Notes: generated by a model from the letters alone, not told the origin. DNA of 64,000 bases from Argentina anserina (GCF_933775445.1 NC_065876.1:13516001-13580000), one strand, 5' to 3'. Shown: positions 1 through 11,245, counted from the stretch's first letter. Numbers and translations: made by a program.

Positions 1-542
1 TTATCGAGTGGCTAGTAGCCACCATAAGTAGCATTTGACATTTGCTTAAATAGTGCAGACCAAAAAATCGCATGGATCAACTTTAAACTTACCATCATGC
101 CCGGTATTTTGGCAATGTAAAAAGTATTTTGTCATTCATGGTTTGCGAATGAATTTCATGCAAGCATTCCAGAAGTAATGCTCATAATTGTTAAGTTGGT
201 ACCATTAATTTGATCATTTATATTAGACGTTACAAATATGCAATATTTAATGTGTCCGTAATTAATATTGTTCTAAATGAAATTTGAATACAATTTCGTT
301 TGAAAATGTAACTGCTATATTGTTAGCACTAATTATGTAATTCACTCAGCTCCTAACTTAATATATGTGTTATGTTACAATTTAAAGTCATTTAAGAACA
401 TGTAATGCCAGCAATATTTAACTTATTTGTAACTCATACATTATGATGCGTGAATTATGAAAATTAATTTGGTGATTATCACTGAATTGTTATGTCATAA
501 TCATTATGGGTTTTAATTATGCGATTATTACATAACTCTTAT
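1..542 (+). mobile_element. AT-rich sequence left of solo LTR, probably Copia interior
   Basis: This AT-rich stretch has no convincing reading frame. The 5 bp CTTAT at 538-542 is repeated at 3427-3431, so this flank and the sequence from 3432 were one piece before the solo LTR inserted. I infer that it is the 5' interior of the decayed Copia element described to its right. No 5' LTR, primer-binding site or gag motif is recognisable. Confidence 0.35.
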
Positions 543-864
543 TGTAATAACCCGATTTGTTCGGGACGAATTATTAGATTATTTCTAAAGTTATAAATAT
601 GTGAAAATTATAAATCATGTTTGTTCCGCTTTGTGACGTCGGAAATCGAAAACGCAAACGTTATCGGAACGTTTATTTAGAAAAACGTTACGTTTTCGAG
701 TCGTGAGTATCAACTTTTATTCTGTCGCTCATTTGTGAAAACTTCCTTCACGAAAGTTGTAGAGCTTGTCGATACGAGTTTGTGGACACGTCACGCGTTC
801 TAATCGGACGTCGTACGTGAAAGTTATTAATGATAGAAGTTAGTTTCCGATTTTGGATGTGGGT

Positions 865-872
865 ATAAAAGG
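865..872 (+). promoter_or_regulatory. TATA box of the solo LTR
   Basis: GTATAAAAGG lies about 320 bp into the LTR, just after a region conserved in all copies. Equivalent sites occur at 19121 and 21177 (plus strand), 38177 (plus) and 49201-49210 (minus). This constant position suggests the core Pol II promoter of the family. Confidence 0.55.
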
Positions 873-2424
873 AAACTTTTCTGAAGTAGGATTTCCATTT
901 TCGGAAACCCACTTCTTCACTCACCCCCGCACCTCCCTCCTTCTCTCTCACCCTCCCCGAGTCTCCCTCCCTCTGAAAAACCCTCCACCGGCGATCTCGT
1001 CGTCCAGCCCTCTGTGGCTCGCACTGCCACTTCCTCGACCCTCGCAAGCCTCACCGCAGCGACCCTCGCGCACGACACTCCTCGCCTCGCCGCCGTGAGC
1101 TCCCACGCGACATCCTGAAGCCCTGCGATTTCTTCTGCCGTCCTAGTACGTCGCCGGTGAGACCAAGGCATAAAGACCACACCACCACCACCTCTCCTCG
1201 CCCCTGGTGCCTCCTGTGACAAGATTGGCGATCGAAATCGCGATATGCACCGCCGCTGCTCAACTGCAAAGCTGCTGGCATCTCGAGCTCTCCGACGACA
1301 ATCCGACGGTCCAAGGGTCCGATTGAGGTGAGGGTTCGCATAGATTGATTATTGTGATGGATTGTTGTTCATTTTTGGTTGAAATTGGTTGAAATTGTGG
1401 AGATTGGAAGAGGGAGTGGAAGTGTTGAACACCGCCATCTTAGGCGGCGCGTGTGAGTGTGTGAGGTGGCCTTGGGCCGTGCAGGGGTAGAGAAGAAGGA
1501 GATGAGGAGAAATGGGGCGGCGGTGGCGTGCTACGCGCCGGCCTTAGGCTAAGCGCATGGGCCCCACGCGCTGCCACAGTGAGTGGCGCGTGAGCGCCAC
1601 GCGCAGTCTGCCGGAGGTGGCGGGTGTACCCCACGCACCGCCACATGCAGCGGCACGTGAACAGTGATTTTGAAAACATAAATTTTTTAAAATTTATTGT
1701 TACGACGTTGATTGTAAAAAGGTGATTTACGTACTGTAAATGTAAATATATTTTACGTACGGTAAATATAAATGTAAATTACATTCAGTAGATGTAAAAA
1801 GTAAATTCAGAAGTGTAATTCAGTAATTATTATTTACTGAGACAGTATTTACATTTAAATAGTATTCATACATACAGAAATACGTAAACAGTATGTACTC
1901 GTACATGACTACGTAATGGATGTGTATTTGTATAGTAATACGTGAATAGTACTCCGTGAACAGTAAATTCGTAAAACCAGAAATTGCTGAACAATAACAG
2001 ATTATTACTGTTTCGACATTTAAGGTTTACGTAACGATTCTAAATTATTTTCTTATCTTTTCAAGGTGATCGCTAAATCAAGAAAAAGATATATTTTCGG
2101 AATCGTGGAATTATGCTCGAAATTCTAAGGTGAGTAAAATCTTACATATTTATTAATCTACCCTTTGCGGAGATTCAAGATTATGCAGAATTTTTAAGAA
2201 TGAAATATGACATGTATATGATATAGTGGAATATATATATTTGTATAAATGGTAAATAGGTACATATATATATAGTTTGCTACATTATATACTGTTATGA
2301 TTTCGTTGTGAATATGTCATTTTGATGACGAGATTTATAAATCGAGCAATGTGTTTTGATTTGGACAATATAATGAGATGATTATTGTACGTGGTTTTAA
2401 CATTGAGATTTGTTAAAATATTTT

Positions 2425-2670
2425 GTCTTCGGACGAGTTTTATGTCTTCGGATGAGTTCTTTGTCTTCCGACGTGTTTATGTCTTCGGACGTGTTTTGTC
2501 TTCGGACAGTCTTCGGACGTGTTTATGTCTTCGGACGTGTTTTATCTTCGGACGGTCTTCGGACGTGTTTTGTCTTCGGACGTGTTTTGTCTTCGGACGG
2601 TCTTCGGACATATTTTGTCTTCGGACGGTCTTTGGACGTGTTTTGTCTTCAGACGGTCTTCGGACGTGTT
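2425..2670 (+). repeat. Tandem array of a TCTTCGGAC word
   Basis: About 16 head-to-tail copies of the word TGTCTTCGGACGTG, in units of about 12 to 15 bases, with point variants. Other LTRs of the family in this window hold only one to four scattered copies. The array creates open frames in several phases that look like a repetitive FGR/LRT peptide, which I regard as an artefact of the repeat. Confidence 0.85.
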
Positions 2671-3070
2671 GGCATGTCGGAACCTAGCCTTTGGCCGGGC
2701 GAAAGTTACAATACAGTTAAAGCTCTAGTCTGTCTACCGGAGTACTGCATGTGAGGTAACAGATGGGTTATCGGCTCATGAGTACTCATATTTTTGGATG
2801 TTGGGTAGCAAGATGTTGCCCAATGTCGGCGGTGTACTACGTGAGGGGTAACAAAGATGTACCAGCGTTCATTAGTACCCGTATTAAATGCATTTGGGTA
2901 AACAGAGGGGTTGCCCAATTCTCGTGAGCACTTTCATTTTCATATTTTTGGACAACCAGATGGGCTGTCCATTGACTCATGAGTGCATTTATAATTTGAT
3001 GTTTTGTGATTTTCGTATATATTGATATGCGAGTTATATTTTTATTTTACTCATACAAGCTGTAAAACTT

Positions 3071-3115
3071 ACTGGGTTTGTGTTTACAATCCCGGTGCAC
3101 CAATTCGATGGTGTA
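3071..3115 (+). other. Conserved double stem-loop of the LTR
   Basis: Stem ACTGGG/CCCGGT with a 14 base loop is followed directly by a second hairpin, CACCA-ATTCGA-TGGTG. The same module lies at 23522-23566, 24505-24549, 28791-28835 (minus), 38978-39022 (minus), 46821-46865 (minus), 51199-51243 and 59259-59303 (minus). Here the third stem pair is T-G where most copies have C-G, which still pairs as U-G in RNA. Confidence 0.65.
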
Positions 3116-5459
3116 GTGGATAACTCCGCAGGTGTGGATTATCGGGAATTGACGGACCGCTCAGATGACTTGAAGTTATTTATTTCCAGCTTGTGGTGAT
3201 GATTTTAGGTGATTTTCTTGTGAGGTTTTGTGAGGATTATACATTTCAATTTGTTATAATGTCAAATTATAATTTGGTTTGTAATAATCGGTTTGACTGA
3301 GTTGTATTTTGAACTCAGCGATGATCCGCTGTGACATTTTAATGATTTTAATTCATTGAGATTGTTTTAGTGTTTTTCATAACTTCGAAATTTGAATTTC
3401 AAGCTCGAAATTTTGGGGTCGTGACACTTATGCCAGAAGCATTTAGGCAATTAAATTCAAATATGTAAATGACATAAGCATTAATGGGATTTCAAGTCAT
3501 TCCCTTATTTACATAAAGGTTGCACAACTAATATATATTTTTTCATTTATATAATTAATTTTGAATTTATGGATATGTAACAAACATTATGCCAGAAGCA
3601 ATCAACAATGCAAAAGAAATTAATTATTCACGTAATTGTCAATTTATTCATTTATTGGTTAAGTAAATACCAATATTAATGCCTACACATTATGTCAATG
3701 AGAATTAAATTGTTTCGTTATAATTTATTTTATTTCGGTTTCAACGATTATTATATTTGCCTTAATTCACATTCGTTATGGTTACATAACATAAATAAAG
3801 GTTATGTTATATTTGTGATATTAAATAATGATGAGTTAAAAGCTCTAAAAATGTTCAAAGTTGAAATAATTAAATTGAGCCAGAAGCTCAGGCTCAAGCT
3901 GTAAGGCTAGCATAGAAGCTCGCCACTAGACGCCATGACAATACTTATGAATCATCTCAAACTATGCTCAACCACTAAGATACGATGCCTAGGCCGGTGA
4001 GGTTGTGTACTTAAGCGAGCCTCACTCGACCTCCTCATCTTCTACCTTGTCGTATTCAGTTGGAGTTACCAAAAGAGTTAACTAATAACTTTTTGTTTCT
4101 TGATGTACGTACCATTCCGATCCCAGCAGGCCCACTCTCCTTATGTTGGACATACCCTCCTAAAACCAGTAGTCCGGTATGTATTCTAGGTAGAAGATGA
4201 ACTGAAAACTCCTTAACTCACGCATGAAAGTCTGAGTCTGAACTCACTCCTTAACAATGTCTCGTTTTTAAGCCGACTTACCCTTCGATCCAGTAGAATC
4301 AAATAAAAATATTATTAATTTGATTACAATAGTTTGAACTAGCAGTTCAAAAACGTACATGTACGTAGGTCGTACATATAGAAATCAAACTTGCATTTAT
4401 GATAAAGTCATTTAAGAAACTTGAAGTTTCCTTCATATGATCACTAGTAGATTGTACATGTTTAATTTGTTTATCATACCATGTTATAGAACTTAAATTT
4501 GTTATTAGTTACTTATGGATTATTCCTTAAAAGCACTTACCTCGATTATTTATTCTTAAATATAAAATTTACAGATTATAAGTTTCCAGAATAAACTATA
4601 TGAATTCAGTAATTTAATTGCCAGAAGCAAGACTAAGTAGTGATATTGGACAGGCTTGCTGCCCATAGAATCTTAATTATAATTCATATATATTATCGAT
4701 ATTAAGGTATTGATTATTGTTCGCACCTGATGTGCAAATATGTAAGTTGAAGAGTATTATTCTAGTCGCGAAACTCGAAATATCAATTTCACTAAAAGAT
4801 TATTTTAATAAGAGTATGATTGATATTTACACCACAATTATTAGGGATTAAATCTTCTAATTATATATTGTGATTTATGAGTTTTTAGTTATGTTCGAAT
4901 ATATTTAATTCAATAAACAATATTATGCATGTAATCCATTGAATTAAATGGATGAGTAGACAAATTATATGAGGAATATTCCTACTCATACCTCTATGAC
5001 AATCATATCCAGTCAATCAAACTTGAGAGTCATGAAAAGACCCCCTTTATGTTGTCTAATGGTAGTGAACTTCCCAGTAATGAGGCTTAATATCTTTACG
5101 TTTCAGAAGAACTTTATTAAGTATTAAGGATATTCGAACTAACGTGTATCATGTTGAAACTACTAAAGAAAATGAGTGAATTATCTTTGCATACTCCAAG
5201 TGTATGACCAGAAGCATACTTGGACTAATATAAATCTGTTAGCTAGAAGCTAATTCATTCAAGCAAATTCTCTCTATGACATCCTCGTTTGGGACTCCCA
5301 TGTATAAATGTGATATGTCATATTCTCAACCTATCACACAAGCATCTCCTTCTGAATAAGGGTTTTACCATTAATTTCAAATTATGTCGAGCTTGCTCAT
5401 TATAAATACTAGACCATCATATGCAAAGACTAATATAAACACTACCTAGTACCGCACAG

Positions 5460-7060
5460 AATGCGAGAGAGAAAAATTAGTGGACATATCCAACCAAAAC
5501 GCAGGCCAGTTAAATAATTTTGGTTGACACATCGACATAGTGATCACATGTTACACTATTGTCTACAAAAATATTTGTTGCTGCTAAACTCTCACACTGA
5601 TCATGACATTCAAGGTTCACCAATCAGATTATCCCATAAAGTCAATAAGGTTTGATAGTACTGGAGAGTTTACGTCGGAATCATACGATGAGTATTTCAT
5701 ATCCCTTCGGATTGATGTTGAATATATAGTTCCCTATGTTCACAGCCAAGATAGTCTCTTAGCTTGAATCTTGGTTATGCGCACTAAGTTTCTAGTTTTT
5801 GCGTGGGATGCAATACTGCATAATACAACCATGTTGGTCCGGTTGAGGCCCATTGCTACCCTATCTTACTCCGTGTTACAACTGGTCACTGGGTATGAAC
5901 CTGATGTTTTGTACTTACGTGGATCTGGGTTTGCAGGTCAAGTGCCAATTGTGCCGCCACAATGTACACCATTGGGTCCTCAACAAAGGATGGACATACA
6001 TGTCGATTATGAATTTCATCCATTATGTGTTCTTTAAATCCCTTGACATGCAATCTATTTACCGCTATATTTGCGGATTGTCATTATAATGAGACAGTCT
6101 TCCCGTCGTTAGGGGAGATAAGAACGTCACCGTTCCTGATGAACGGTGTGAGTGATGTGAAACATCCCCACAATGTCTCATCTTGATCTCCAAAATTACA
6201 CATGTAATATGGAAGTGCAAAGAATTCTAGATATAGAGTTTAGCATAAAATGTCTGACGCGCGCTTCATTTGATCTAGCTAAAGTGACGAGATCATATAC
6301 CTGCTGCAAATGTGTCTGCAAAGATAAACGTCCCAGTAGGACATGACGTCCCAGTAGGACATGTCATCCCAGCTAAATGAAGTACGGCCATGGCGGCTAA
6401 CCAGTCTTATGTCCTTACCTAGAAGCAAGGTAGACCATTAGGTTTGAATGATTCTTATCCCCAGAAGAGGGTAAACTTGACACAAAATGAATCTCTTTAA
6501 CATCACAATCTCAAACCAACTCATCTCACGAGTTAAATCAGGATTATGGGTCCGTCCTAGAAGAGACGATGTTAGGGGATGCTCCAACATTCAAACCCAT
6601 CACGAGAATTGAGAATTCTTGATAAATTAAGTGAGATTGGTATTGGAATGAGATTATCAACGATGAGTGATATCTGTGGTGGCCACTGAAACTATAACAA
6701 AGTGATGATGTCGAACCTTACTCTTTTGATAAATGTCAACAAAGAGACGACTGGTCAATAGGAAACAAACAATCGAGGTCTAGTTAGAATCCTTAACTAA
6801 GAGAATGTGTTTTTGGCCTGTTGTCCCTACACCTCCCCATATTATACATGTAGAACTTAAATGGGTACTTGTAAGGAAGCGTAATGAGAAAAACAAGATA
6901 CTGGTATACAAATCTTGAATAGTGGCACAAGAATTTTCTCAAAGCCCTGTGATTGGTCACAAGGAAACGTATTTCCCGTAATGGACGTCATAACATTCTA
7001 CTACTTTATCAGTTGGTAGTTTTCCAAAAAAACTGAATATGCAGCATATGAAAGTAGTCA
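5460..7060 (+). pseudogene. Copia pol remnant (integrase to reverse transcriptase)
   Basis: The integrase core is recognisable from residues around the second catalytic aspartate (GEFTS context) at about 5660-5700. The region before reverse transcriptase, including the sequence equivalent to LGPQRRLGIYVG, is at 5965-6010. Reverse-transcriptase N-terminal residues (WVLVRKRNEKN, then a degraded GFSQ and ETYFPVMD) are at 6850-7000. Reading frames change several times and stop codons interrupt every domain. The element cannot encode a functional polyprotein. Confidence 0.75.
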
Positions 7061-7814
7061 TATCTTATCTCTATGGGGACTATAATACATAGATACAAAT
7101 GAAAGTTCATGAAGAACTTATGATACATGATGCAAATAGTTCTTGACTACAAAACATGCTGGGGGTAGAATATTTGAATAAGAAGCTACGTCTATGCACT
7201 TTTATTAGAAAAAATATTTCGGGTTTGCTAATTATGTTTGTTTGATGATAACATGGATTAAACTGATACTCCCGAAGATATCAAGGAAATCACAAAGCAC
7301 ATAAGATCAGAATTTTATTGAAATGTCTTAGGATATCAAATGATTATATCGACCTGGAGTTCGAGCAAAGTGTAGGATAAACTTTTGATTCATCAATCAA
7401 ATTACATCCATAAGATGTTAAGATGCTCTAATGAGGATAAAGATGTAGAGACTCTTATTGTCCTGTAGATGATAATGATAAGATATTGGTGCTAGAAGTA
7501 TCATATCTAATTAAGTGCAATAAAACGTATTATTTCATCATAATCAATGCCTTAGACTCTAGGCAAACCTATGCCAACACGCTGCCTATGTAAATGCCAT
7601 AAAAGACAATTTTCCGCTACCTTAAATGTATGATGAAAATTAAAGAGGTACATTAAGAAATGGATCTCGTTTTGATCCTCATAATGATGTCAATAATTTT
7701 TAATCATGCTAACTTTTCATGGAGCATGTTTAAGGTATTAATTTTACCTATGTTGTAGTTTTAAGGGGGAGTCGATATTAGGGGGAGTATCCTAAAACAT
7801 ATATACTCAATCAA

Positions 7815-8262
7815 TCATTGTGCACTTTTTTGTCCTTCGTTCAGGGTTATTTTATCCCAATGAGTTTTGTTACCTGTTAAGGTTTGATGAGACACACCTT
7901 TAATATGATCACCCTACTCTTACTTCATCTTGAAGATGATTTAATTGACATATTAAAATATGCATTTGCTCATCTTTTCCCTTCGATCACGGGTTTTTCC
8001 CATTGGGTTTACTGGGAAAGGTTTTGGTGTAGCAACTATTATGCATTTATCTCCCATGGACGCATAGCTTGTGGTCCAGATAAAACTACTCTACAATAAT
8101 TAGGGGTTTTGATAGCCACTTCTACATGTATGTTGCACTCTTTTTCTCCTTCAACCAGGATTGTTTTTATCCCACTAGGTTTTTATTTACTAGCAAGGTT
8201 TTTGACGAGGCAACACCAAATCACACGCATCTAAGAAGACTAATGATGAAGAATACCAAAGG
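7815..8262 (+). repeat. Three diverged repeats before the Copia 3' LTR
   Basis: Three copies of a motif of roughly 75 bases start near 7818, 7967 and 8133. Each has a T-rich run, CCTTCG or CCTTCA, a GGGTTTTTCCC-like segment, a GGTTTT box and a second GGTTTT box. They lie between the pol remnant and the LTR, where some plant Copia elements carry a repetitive non-coding spacer. Confidence 0.55.
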
Positions 8263-8267
8263 GAGAG

Positions 8268-8454
8268 TGTTGTAAATATATGATTAAAGGGGCATGCTTA
8301 TAATTAGTCGTCTATGGATATTATTGTAATTTGTACCATAACCTCATTTTTATATAAGAGATGATTCTCTACTCAATAATACACACTTCATTTTATCATT
8401 ATATGTATCAATTATCTCTTTTCTCAATCTCTTTTACTTCATTTTATAACAACA
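8268..8454 (+). mobile_element. Copia 3' LTR (187 bp)
   Basis: It begins TGTTGTAAAT and ends TATAACAACA, so the ends are TG...CA with a six-base inverted repeat (TGTTGT/ACAACA). It is directly preceded by the purine-rich GGGAGAG, the expected polypurine tract position. A TATA-like TATATAAG lies inside. The matching 5' LTR is not in the window. Confidence 0.65.
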
Positions 8455-9337
8455 ACGATGTTTTAGTTGTTGTAGAATTTCTTTGTGATTTAAAATAAAG
8501 GTATTATCGGAAAGTTAGTGGGTGTAGTTAATAATTGTATGGGTGTGAAAAGCTTGTTGGGTCTATTAAGAGATTTGCAGAGTATATTTAACAACACCCT
8601 TCATTTTCTTATAGCTAAGTTTTTTTTTTGGCAAACTTATAGCTAAGGGTTGGTTGGTCCCTTTTGGACTAGATTTTCATGTAAATTTCAAGCTTATTTT
8701 TAGAGCTCAACGAGCTAGCAATATTTGGAATGCGTTATCCAGAAGGGTCTTTCGATACGTTTTATGGTGATTTAATAAAAAGCACAAGAGCGAAGTCTCT
8801 CCTCCACTTCGAAGGTGAGATAGTTTGGAGCATGCTTATTATTTGTCAATACAAAAGAAAGTCACCATGGAGTCTAATTGATTTGCGAAAATGAGATGCA
8901 ACAAATACTCATCTCCATTTGAAAATCATTTTCTGAACTTGAGCCAAGGAAATGAACGTGGATACATTACAATCTCAACTTAATGAACTAGGATGCGTTA
9001 CAATCTCAACTTCACAAAAAAACCAACAGACCGAACACTTCACAGCCTAACTATGAATTTAAAGCATATCTTAATCTGTTCAAGATGACAGAAATATGAA
9101 CAAACTTTCTCACTGACTACAGAGTTCTGGATGTTCTCTTTAAGATTGTGAGAAGGATACAAATGCCACATCAATTTATCATATACAACGAGGTTCTGAA
9201 ATATAGAGATAACCCTTCATAATCAAATAGCAGTGGAGTCCAATTGCTATAATAGGGGAATAATCTTCTGGTGACTCGTATATATATGTTCTTGGAAATT
9301 TTTCTAACCTGCCACAAATTGAAGGAGTGAATTGGCT
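8455..9337. other. Intergenic DNA, nothing recognised
   Basis: AT-rich DNA with no conserved frame, no tRNA-like fold and no terminal repeats that I could pair. It may be old transposon debris. Confidence 0.4.
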
Positions 9338-9688
9338 TAAGCTAAGGTACGGATTTTCATTTTTTATCATTTTTTCGATCGAGTTTTCACATCTCCACCG
9401 TCAAATATCTAGGTCATAACGTATAGATCATCTCCAAACAATTTCAGCCGATTTCATGATCGTTAAGGTATCGAACTAATCAAAACCAATGGACGTATTG
9501 AATTTGCCGAACCTGAACCGTTCATATTTTGAGTAGAAAATCGAAGTTATGAGTACCTTAACGGTGATGGAATCGGCTGAAATTTTGTGGAGATGATCTA
9601 TACGTTATAACCTAGATATTACACGGTGGAGATGTGAAAAATCGATCGAAAAGTTGTTCAAAAATGAAAATCTGTACCTTAAGCTAAG
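9338..9688. mobile_element. Fold-back / MITE-like element, long inverted repeats
   Basis: The left arm (about 9344-9478) and right arm (about 9548-9682) are inverted repeats of about 135 bases that match at most positions. The tips are AAGGTACGGATTTTCAT and, on the other strand, AAGGTACAGATTTTCAT. The unpaired centre is about 70 bases. A candidate duplication AAGCT flanks the tips (9339-9343 and 9681-9685). There is no coding capacity, so it would be mobilised in trans if at all. Confidence 0.65.
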
Positions 9689-9744
9689 ATAAGGACCTTC
9701 TTACCTGAAAAGCCCCGTATATATAACATATATATAAGGGCCGT

Positions 9745-10075
9745 TTCAGGTGCGGACGTTCTGATTCCGGCGACGGCAGGCCGCAACGGCGCGGCGGACC
9801 AGCACAGGTGCACTCCCCACCTCCTGGTGATCCCGTATGTGCCGGCCGAAGCTCTATCGGTGACTCATGGCGGCCGAAATCTGCAAAAATCAAGTTCCTG
9901 GGCAGATTCCGGCGCTTTCGCGATTCCGGCCGCCGTGGGTCACCGATGAAGCTCCGGCCGGTACATACGGGATCGCCAGGAAGTGGGGAGTGCGGCTGTG
10001 CTGGTCCGCCGCGCCGTTGCGACCTGCCATCGCCGGAATCGGCGAATTCGTACCTTACGTAAGGTACGGACGTCC
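9745..10075. mobile_element. GC-rich fold-back element
   Basis: A GC-rich island in AT-rich DNA made of two imperfect inverted arms: left about 9750-9880, right about 9920-10070. Shared words in inverse orientation include GGCGCGGCGGACCAGCACAG, GGTGA(C/T)(C/T)CA and GATCCCGTATGT. The right arm also holds a perfect palindrome TACCTTACGTAAGGTA (10050-10065) absent from the left arm. Small open frames here come from the symmetry. The termini and target duplication are unclear, so the superfamily is unassigned. Confidence 0.55.
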
Positions 10076-10085
10076 GCACATCCTC

Positions 10086-10114
10086 CTATATATATATATA
10101 TATATATATATATT
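10086..10114. repeat. (TA)n microsatellite
   Basis: Alternating TA dinucleotides directly right of the GC-rich fold-back element. Confidence 0.9.
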
Positions 10115-10753
10115 CATCTATGATAAACAAACTCTCTTGGTTAAAGCTTAACATAGACAGCAAGGTACAGGGAAAGTCGTTCTGCCTTGAAAATTAATGA
10201 CTGATTGGATGCATTCAGTATAACGGAGGATAGTTAATAGTTCATGATTAAGAAAAGAGTAGCAACATAGTTTATAGGCATGGCCTGTAAAATAGTTAAC
10301 CACAAATTGTTCGATTATTCTGTCCTAGTCCAAGAAAAACTTTGTCTGTAAGATTAAAATAGACTCGACTCATCAGCTAAGAATCACTAAAGAAGATTGC
10401 AAATTGCTCAGTGTCGATCACTTCGACTCACCGTTAACCTAAACTACTCTAATACTCTCCATTGGTATCTTGTGGGTAGGTAAGAGATTCATATATATTG
10501 CTTTGTATGAGTTCTTACTTCTTAGCGAGGCCTTCATTAGAAAAGAACATATTCTGCTCTCAAATTAATTATGAGTTCATGATCACACCCTCATTGTTTA
10601 AGAATTACGTACTTACACACCGTACCCAGAAAATCTGAGAAACTTGAACAATCACATGCATGAAATATAATCAAGCACAAAGAGAATTCAATCATTCATA
10701 CCTGAAGCCGAAAATAAACAAGTACAACTCCCAAACAAGCCTTGATCATCAAG
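10115..10753. other. Intergenic DNA downstream of the calmodulin-like gene
   Basis: No gene seen. The part next to 10753 is presumably the 3' untranslated region of the minus-strand calmodulin-like gene. The rest is AT-rich with no recognisable motif. Confidence 0.4.
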
Positions 10754-11245
10754 TCAAGCCCAAGAATTATCAAAAGCAGCAGAAGTGATAGCGTGAGCGA
10801 ACTCCTGAAAATTGATTCTCCCATCACCGTCGGTATCCGCCTCCCTGATCATCCCCGTTAGCTCCTCAGCCGTGAGGGCATGCCCTAATTTGGCCATGGA
10901 ATGAGCCAACTCCGCCGCAGTGATAAAGCCGTTACCATCCCTATCGAACATCCTGAACAGCTGTCTCAGCTGGTCCTCTGTGTAGGGTGACTTAGCCGAG
11001 AGCAGCTCCGGCGACACCAGCGCCACAAATTCCGAGAATTCCACTAGGCCATTGCTGTTAGTGTCTGCCTTCTGGATCAAGGAATCCAGCTGCTCTGGTC
11101 CCGGCTTGAGCCCAAGTGAACGTAACAACGATCCCAGCTCCAGCTGGGTCAAGCTGCCGTCGTTATTCCGGTCAAACGACCGGAATATCTCGCGGAGGTC
11201 GGCGATTTGGTCGTCGTCTAGCTTCACTGGCTGCTTGTTGCTCAT
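10754..11245 (-). CDS. CML18: Calmodulin-like protein, CML18 type
   Basis: This intronless gene encodes 163 residues. Four EF-hand loops are intact: residues 25-36, 61-72, 101-112 and 137-148. Each has aspartate at position 1, glycine at 6 and glutamate at 12, so all four should bind calcium. The N-terminal MSNKQPVKLDDDQ, the linker with PYTEDQL and the C-terminal AAFDNSWA match Arabidopsis CML18 (At3g03000) better than other CML proteins. I chose the second methionine (codon at 11243-11245). An in-frame ATG nine codons upstream (11270-11272) would add a hydrophobic MVGILLFLV that the family lacks. The family acts as cytosolic or vacuole-associated calcium sensors; the target of this copy cannot be told from sequence. 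The TGA stop is at 10754-10756. Confidence 0.92.
   Translation of the reverse strand: MSNKQPVKLDDDQIADLREIFRSFDRNNDGSLTQLELGSLLRSLGLKPGPEQLDSLIQKADTNSNGLVEFSEFVALVSPELLSAKSPYTEDQLRQLFRMFDRDGNGFITAAELAHSMAKLGHALTAEELTGMIREADTDGDGRINFQEFAHAITSAAFDNSWA

Larger units (their letters stand above)
543..3426 (+). mobile_element. Solo LTR of a Tekay-type Ty3/Gypsy element
   Basis: The unit begins TGTAATAACCC and ends GGGGTCGTGACA, the same termini as the LTRs of the intact Gypsy element at 38635-49525. It is flanked by a perfect 5 bp duplication, CTTAT (538-542 and 3427-3431). There is no internal region, so this is a solo LTR left by recombination between two LTRs. It contains a TATA-like site near 865, a GC-rich block with repeated GGCGCGTG-like words (1440-1660), a short tandem array (2425-2670) and the conserved double stem-loop (3071-3115). 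Its GC-rich block resembles the right-hand LTR of unit B (60700-61100) most closely. Small reading frames inside it are not genes. Confidence 0.9.
3432..8267 (+). mobile_element. Decayed Ty1/Copia retrotransposon, internal region
   Basis: Translated fragments in shifting frames match a plant Ty1/Copia polyprotein in the expected order. Integrase comes at about 5460-6110, including a degraded IRFDSTGEFTSESYDEYF segment and a later GPQQRMDIHVDYE segment. The start of the reverse transcriptase follows at about 6800-7060, including VGHKETYFPVMD-like residues. A purine-rich tract lies at 7765-7792. Stops and frameshifts occur throughout, so no protein is made. 3432-5450 is probably the gag-side interior but has no clear motif. 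The CAGAAGC word recurs there about eight times. Confidence 0.75.

Noticed and set aside
748..1341. Overlapping frames on both strands at the start of the solo LTR.
   Set aside because: GC-rich LTR leader sequence. Equivalent frames are not conserved between LTR copies.
2385..2754. Open frames with repeated FGR/LRT residues, looking like a repeat protein.
   Set aside because: Open in several frames because the DNA is a short tandem repeat inside a solo LTR. No start context, no homologous domain.
9684..10151. Three overlapping open frames in a GC-rich patch.
   Set aside because: They mirror each other because the DNA is palindromic. GC-rich fold-back DNA lacks stops by composition.
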